A DNA stretch of 64,000 nucleotides from Variovorax dokdonensis. GTDB taxonomy: Bacteria; Pseudomonadota; Gammaproteobacteria; Burkholderiales; Burkholderiaceae_C. The notes beneath the pieces are model-generated. The model saw only the letters and a program-made list of their open reading frames with translations, was not told the origin of the DNA and did no database searches. Position numbers and translations under genes: made by a program. Below are positions 63,478-64,000 of this stretch, one piece after another. The first letter of the stretch is position 1; the number at the start of each line of letters is the position of its first letter. Where the stretch lies: NCBI RefSeq assembly GCF_030316895.1, contig NZ_JASZYV010000004.1, positions 248,001-312,000 on the forward strand, given 5' to 3'.

Positions 63478-63996
63478 TCAGCGCTGCGCCCAGAAGGCGC
63501 GTTGCATCGCGATGGTTTCCTGCGCGATCTCCTCGACCGGCCCGATCAGCTCGACCGGCTTCTGGCAGTGGTCGAAGACATAGCGCGACGACACGCTCAT
63601 GGTGGGGTTCTCGGCGTGGTCGCCGGTTTCGGTGAGCAACTGCGCCTCGGTCATGCCGAACACCACGCGGCCGATGTTGGCCCAATAGGCTGTGCCGGCG
63701 CACATGCAGCACGGCTCCACCGCCGTGTAGAGCGTGCAGCTCCAGAGGAATTCGGGCGTGAAGTTGGTCGCCGCAACGCGTGCCAGCGTGGACTCGGCGT
63801 GGTTGACCGTGTCGATGTTGCATTGCTCCAGCAGCACGGTTTCGTTGTCCGGCCCCACCAGGACGGCGCCGAAGGGATGGTGGCCGAGCCCGATCGCGCG
63901 CTGAGCGACCTCGTTGGAGCGGCGCAGGTGGCGCAGCATCTGCTCGTGCGTCGGGCTGGGGTTGCGGTTGGCGACGTTGGCTTTTTCGTGAGACAT
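63478..63996 (-). CDS. Nucleoside deaminase, cytidine/deoxycytidylate deaminase family
   Basis: A 172-residue zinc deaminase. The zinc and catalytic motif is HAES (NHAESTLARVA), and the second zinc motif PCxxC is in TAVEPCCMCAGTAYW. The first part has GHHPFGAVLVGPDNE, typical of guanine deaminase / TadA-like enzymes. Substrate may be guanine, cytosine or another nucleobase; TadA itself is usually encoded elsewhere, so a purine/pyrimidine salvage role is more likely. The ATG is four bases from the window end, so upstream control is not visible. Confidence 0.88.
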   Translation of the reverse strand: MSHEKANVANRNPSPTHEQMLRHLRRSNEVAQRAIGLGHHPFGAVLVGPDNETVLLEQCNIDTVNHAESTLARVAATNFTPEFLWSCTLYTAVEPCCMCAGTAYWANIGRVVFGMTEAQLLTETGDHAENPTMSVSSRYVFDHCQKPVELIGPVEEIAQETIAMQRAFWAQR

Positions 63997-64000
63997 GGAT

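Overview
The window is about 64 kb of high-GC, gene-dense bacterial chromosome. Gene content points to a betaproteobacterium of the order Burkholderiales, most like the Comamonadaceae (a Variovorax-type genome). The pointers are an mnmG-rsmG-parA-parB locus with matching parS sites, an aminobenzoyl-CoA type flavoprotein cluster, Liv-type ABC transporters for aromatic or amino acids, a cti isomerase, an exosortase and a BigR-type sulfur operon. The genus is inferred from protein resemblance only. I saw no rRNA, tRNA, insertion sequence, prophage or CRISPR array.

Region by region. 0-9.3 kb (minus strand): a truncated secreted protein, cti, a cobalamin adenosyltransferase, a GNAT enzyme, and a CoA-thioester aromatic catabolic operon (RidA, acyl-CoA dehydrogenase, crotonase, MarR regulator, two-domain flavoprotein) with a palindromic operator candidate at its promoter. 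9.5-18.3 kb: a glycolate/lactate oxidase, a CsgG-like lipoprotein, then the housekeeping block parB, a small hydrolase, parA, a LysE exporter, rsmG and mnmG, with two parS sites lying inside rsmG and mnmG. 18.5-23.3 kb: glutathione transferase, ene-reductase, and a divergent copper-resistance unit (copA against copZ-cueR) with two 19-bp-spacer MerR-type promoters.

23.4-32 kb is the most interesting stretch. A CreB/CreC-like two-component system is followed by PBP1A (mrcA) and, divergently, by a three-gene exosortase cassette: a VIT/VWA protein ending in a PEP-CTERM-like tail, an exosortase, and an EpsI-like protein. Between mrcA and the cassette sits an exact TTCAC-N6-TTCAC direct repeat, the known CreB recognition pattern. 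This suggests a cell-wall-stress regulated surface-sorting system.

32-46.7 kb: an AraC regulator divergent from a Liv-type ABC operon ending in an aromatic-aldehyde-type dehydrogenase, a degenerate GT51 transglycosylase coupled to a GNAT enzyme, and a Pot-type ABC operon ending in an Asp/Glu/hydantoin racemase homologue that lacks one catalytic cysteine. 46.7-53.5 kb: pirin, a Spy-like protein, a ybhP-clsB-ybhN operon, a membrane metallophosphoesterase and a secreted hypothetical protein.

53.5-54.1 kb is a gene-free AT-rich interval. On the minus strand it has a DnaA-box-like site, a GC-rich spacer, five CTA repeats and an AT-rich stretch, in the order of a DnaA-trio unwinding element, so it is a candidate replication origin. 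54.1-56.3 kb: a BigR-type sulfur operon with a perfect inverted-repeat operator. 56.3-64 kb: a low-oxygen/stress group (Fnr-family regulator without an iron-sulfur cysteine cluster, hybrid histidine kinase with response regulator, hemerythrin, two universal stress proteins, a degenerate carbamoyltransferase homologue) with three FNR-type boxes, plus a YoaK-like membrane protein and a nucleoside deaminase.
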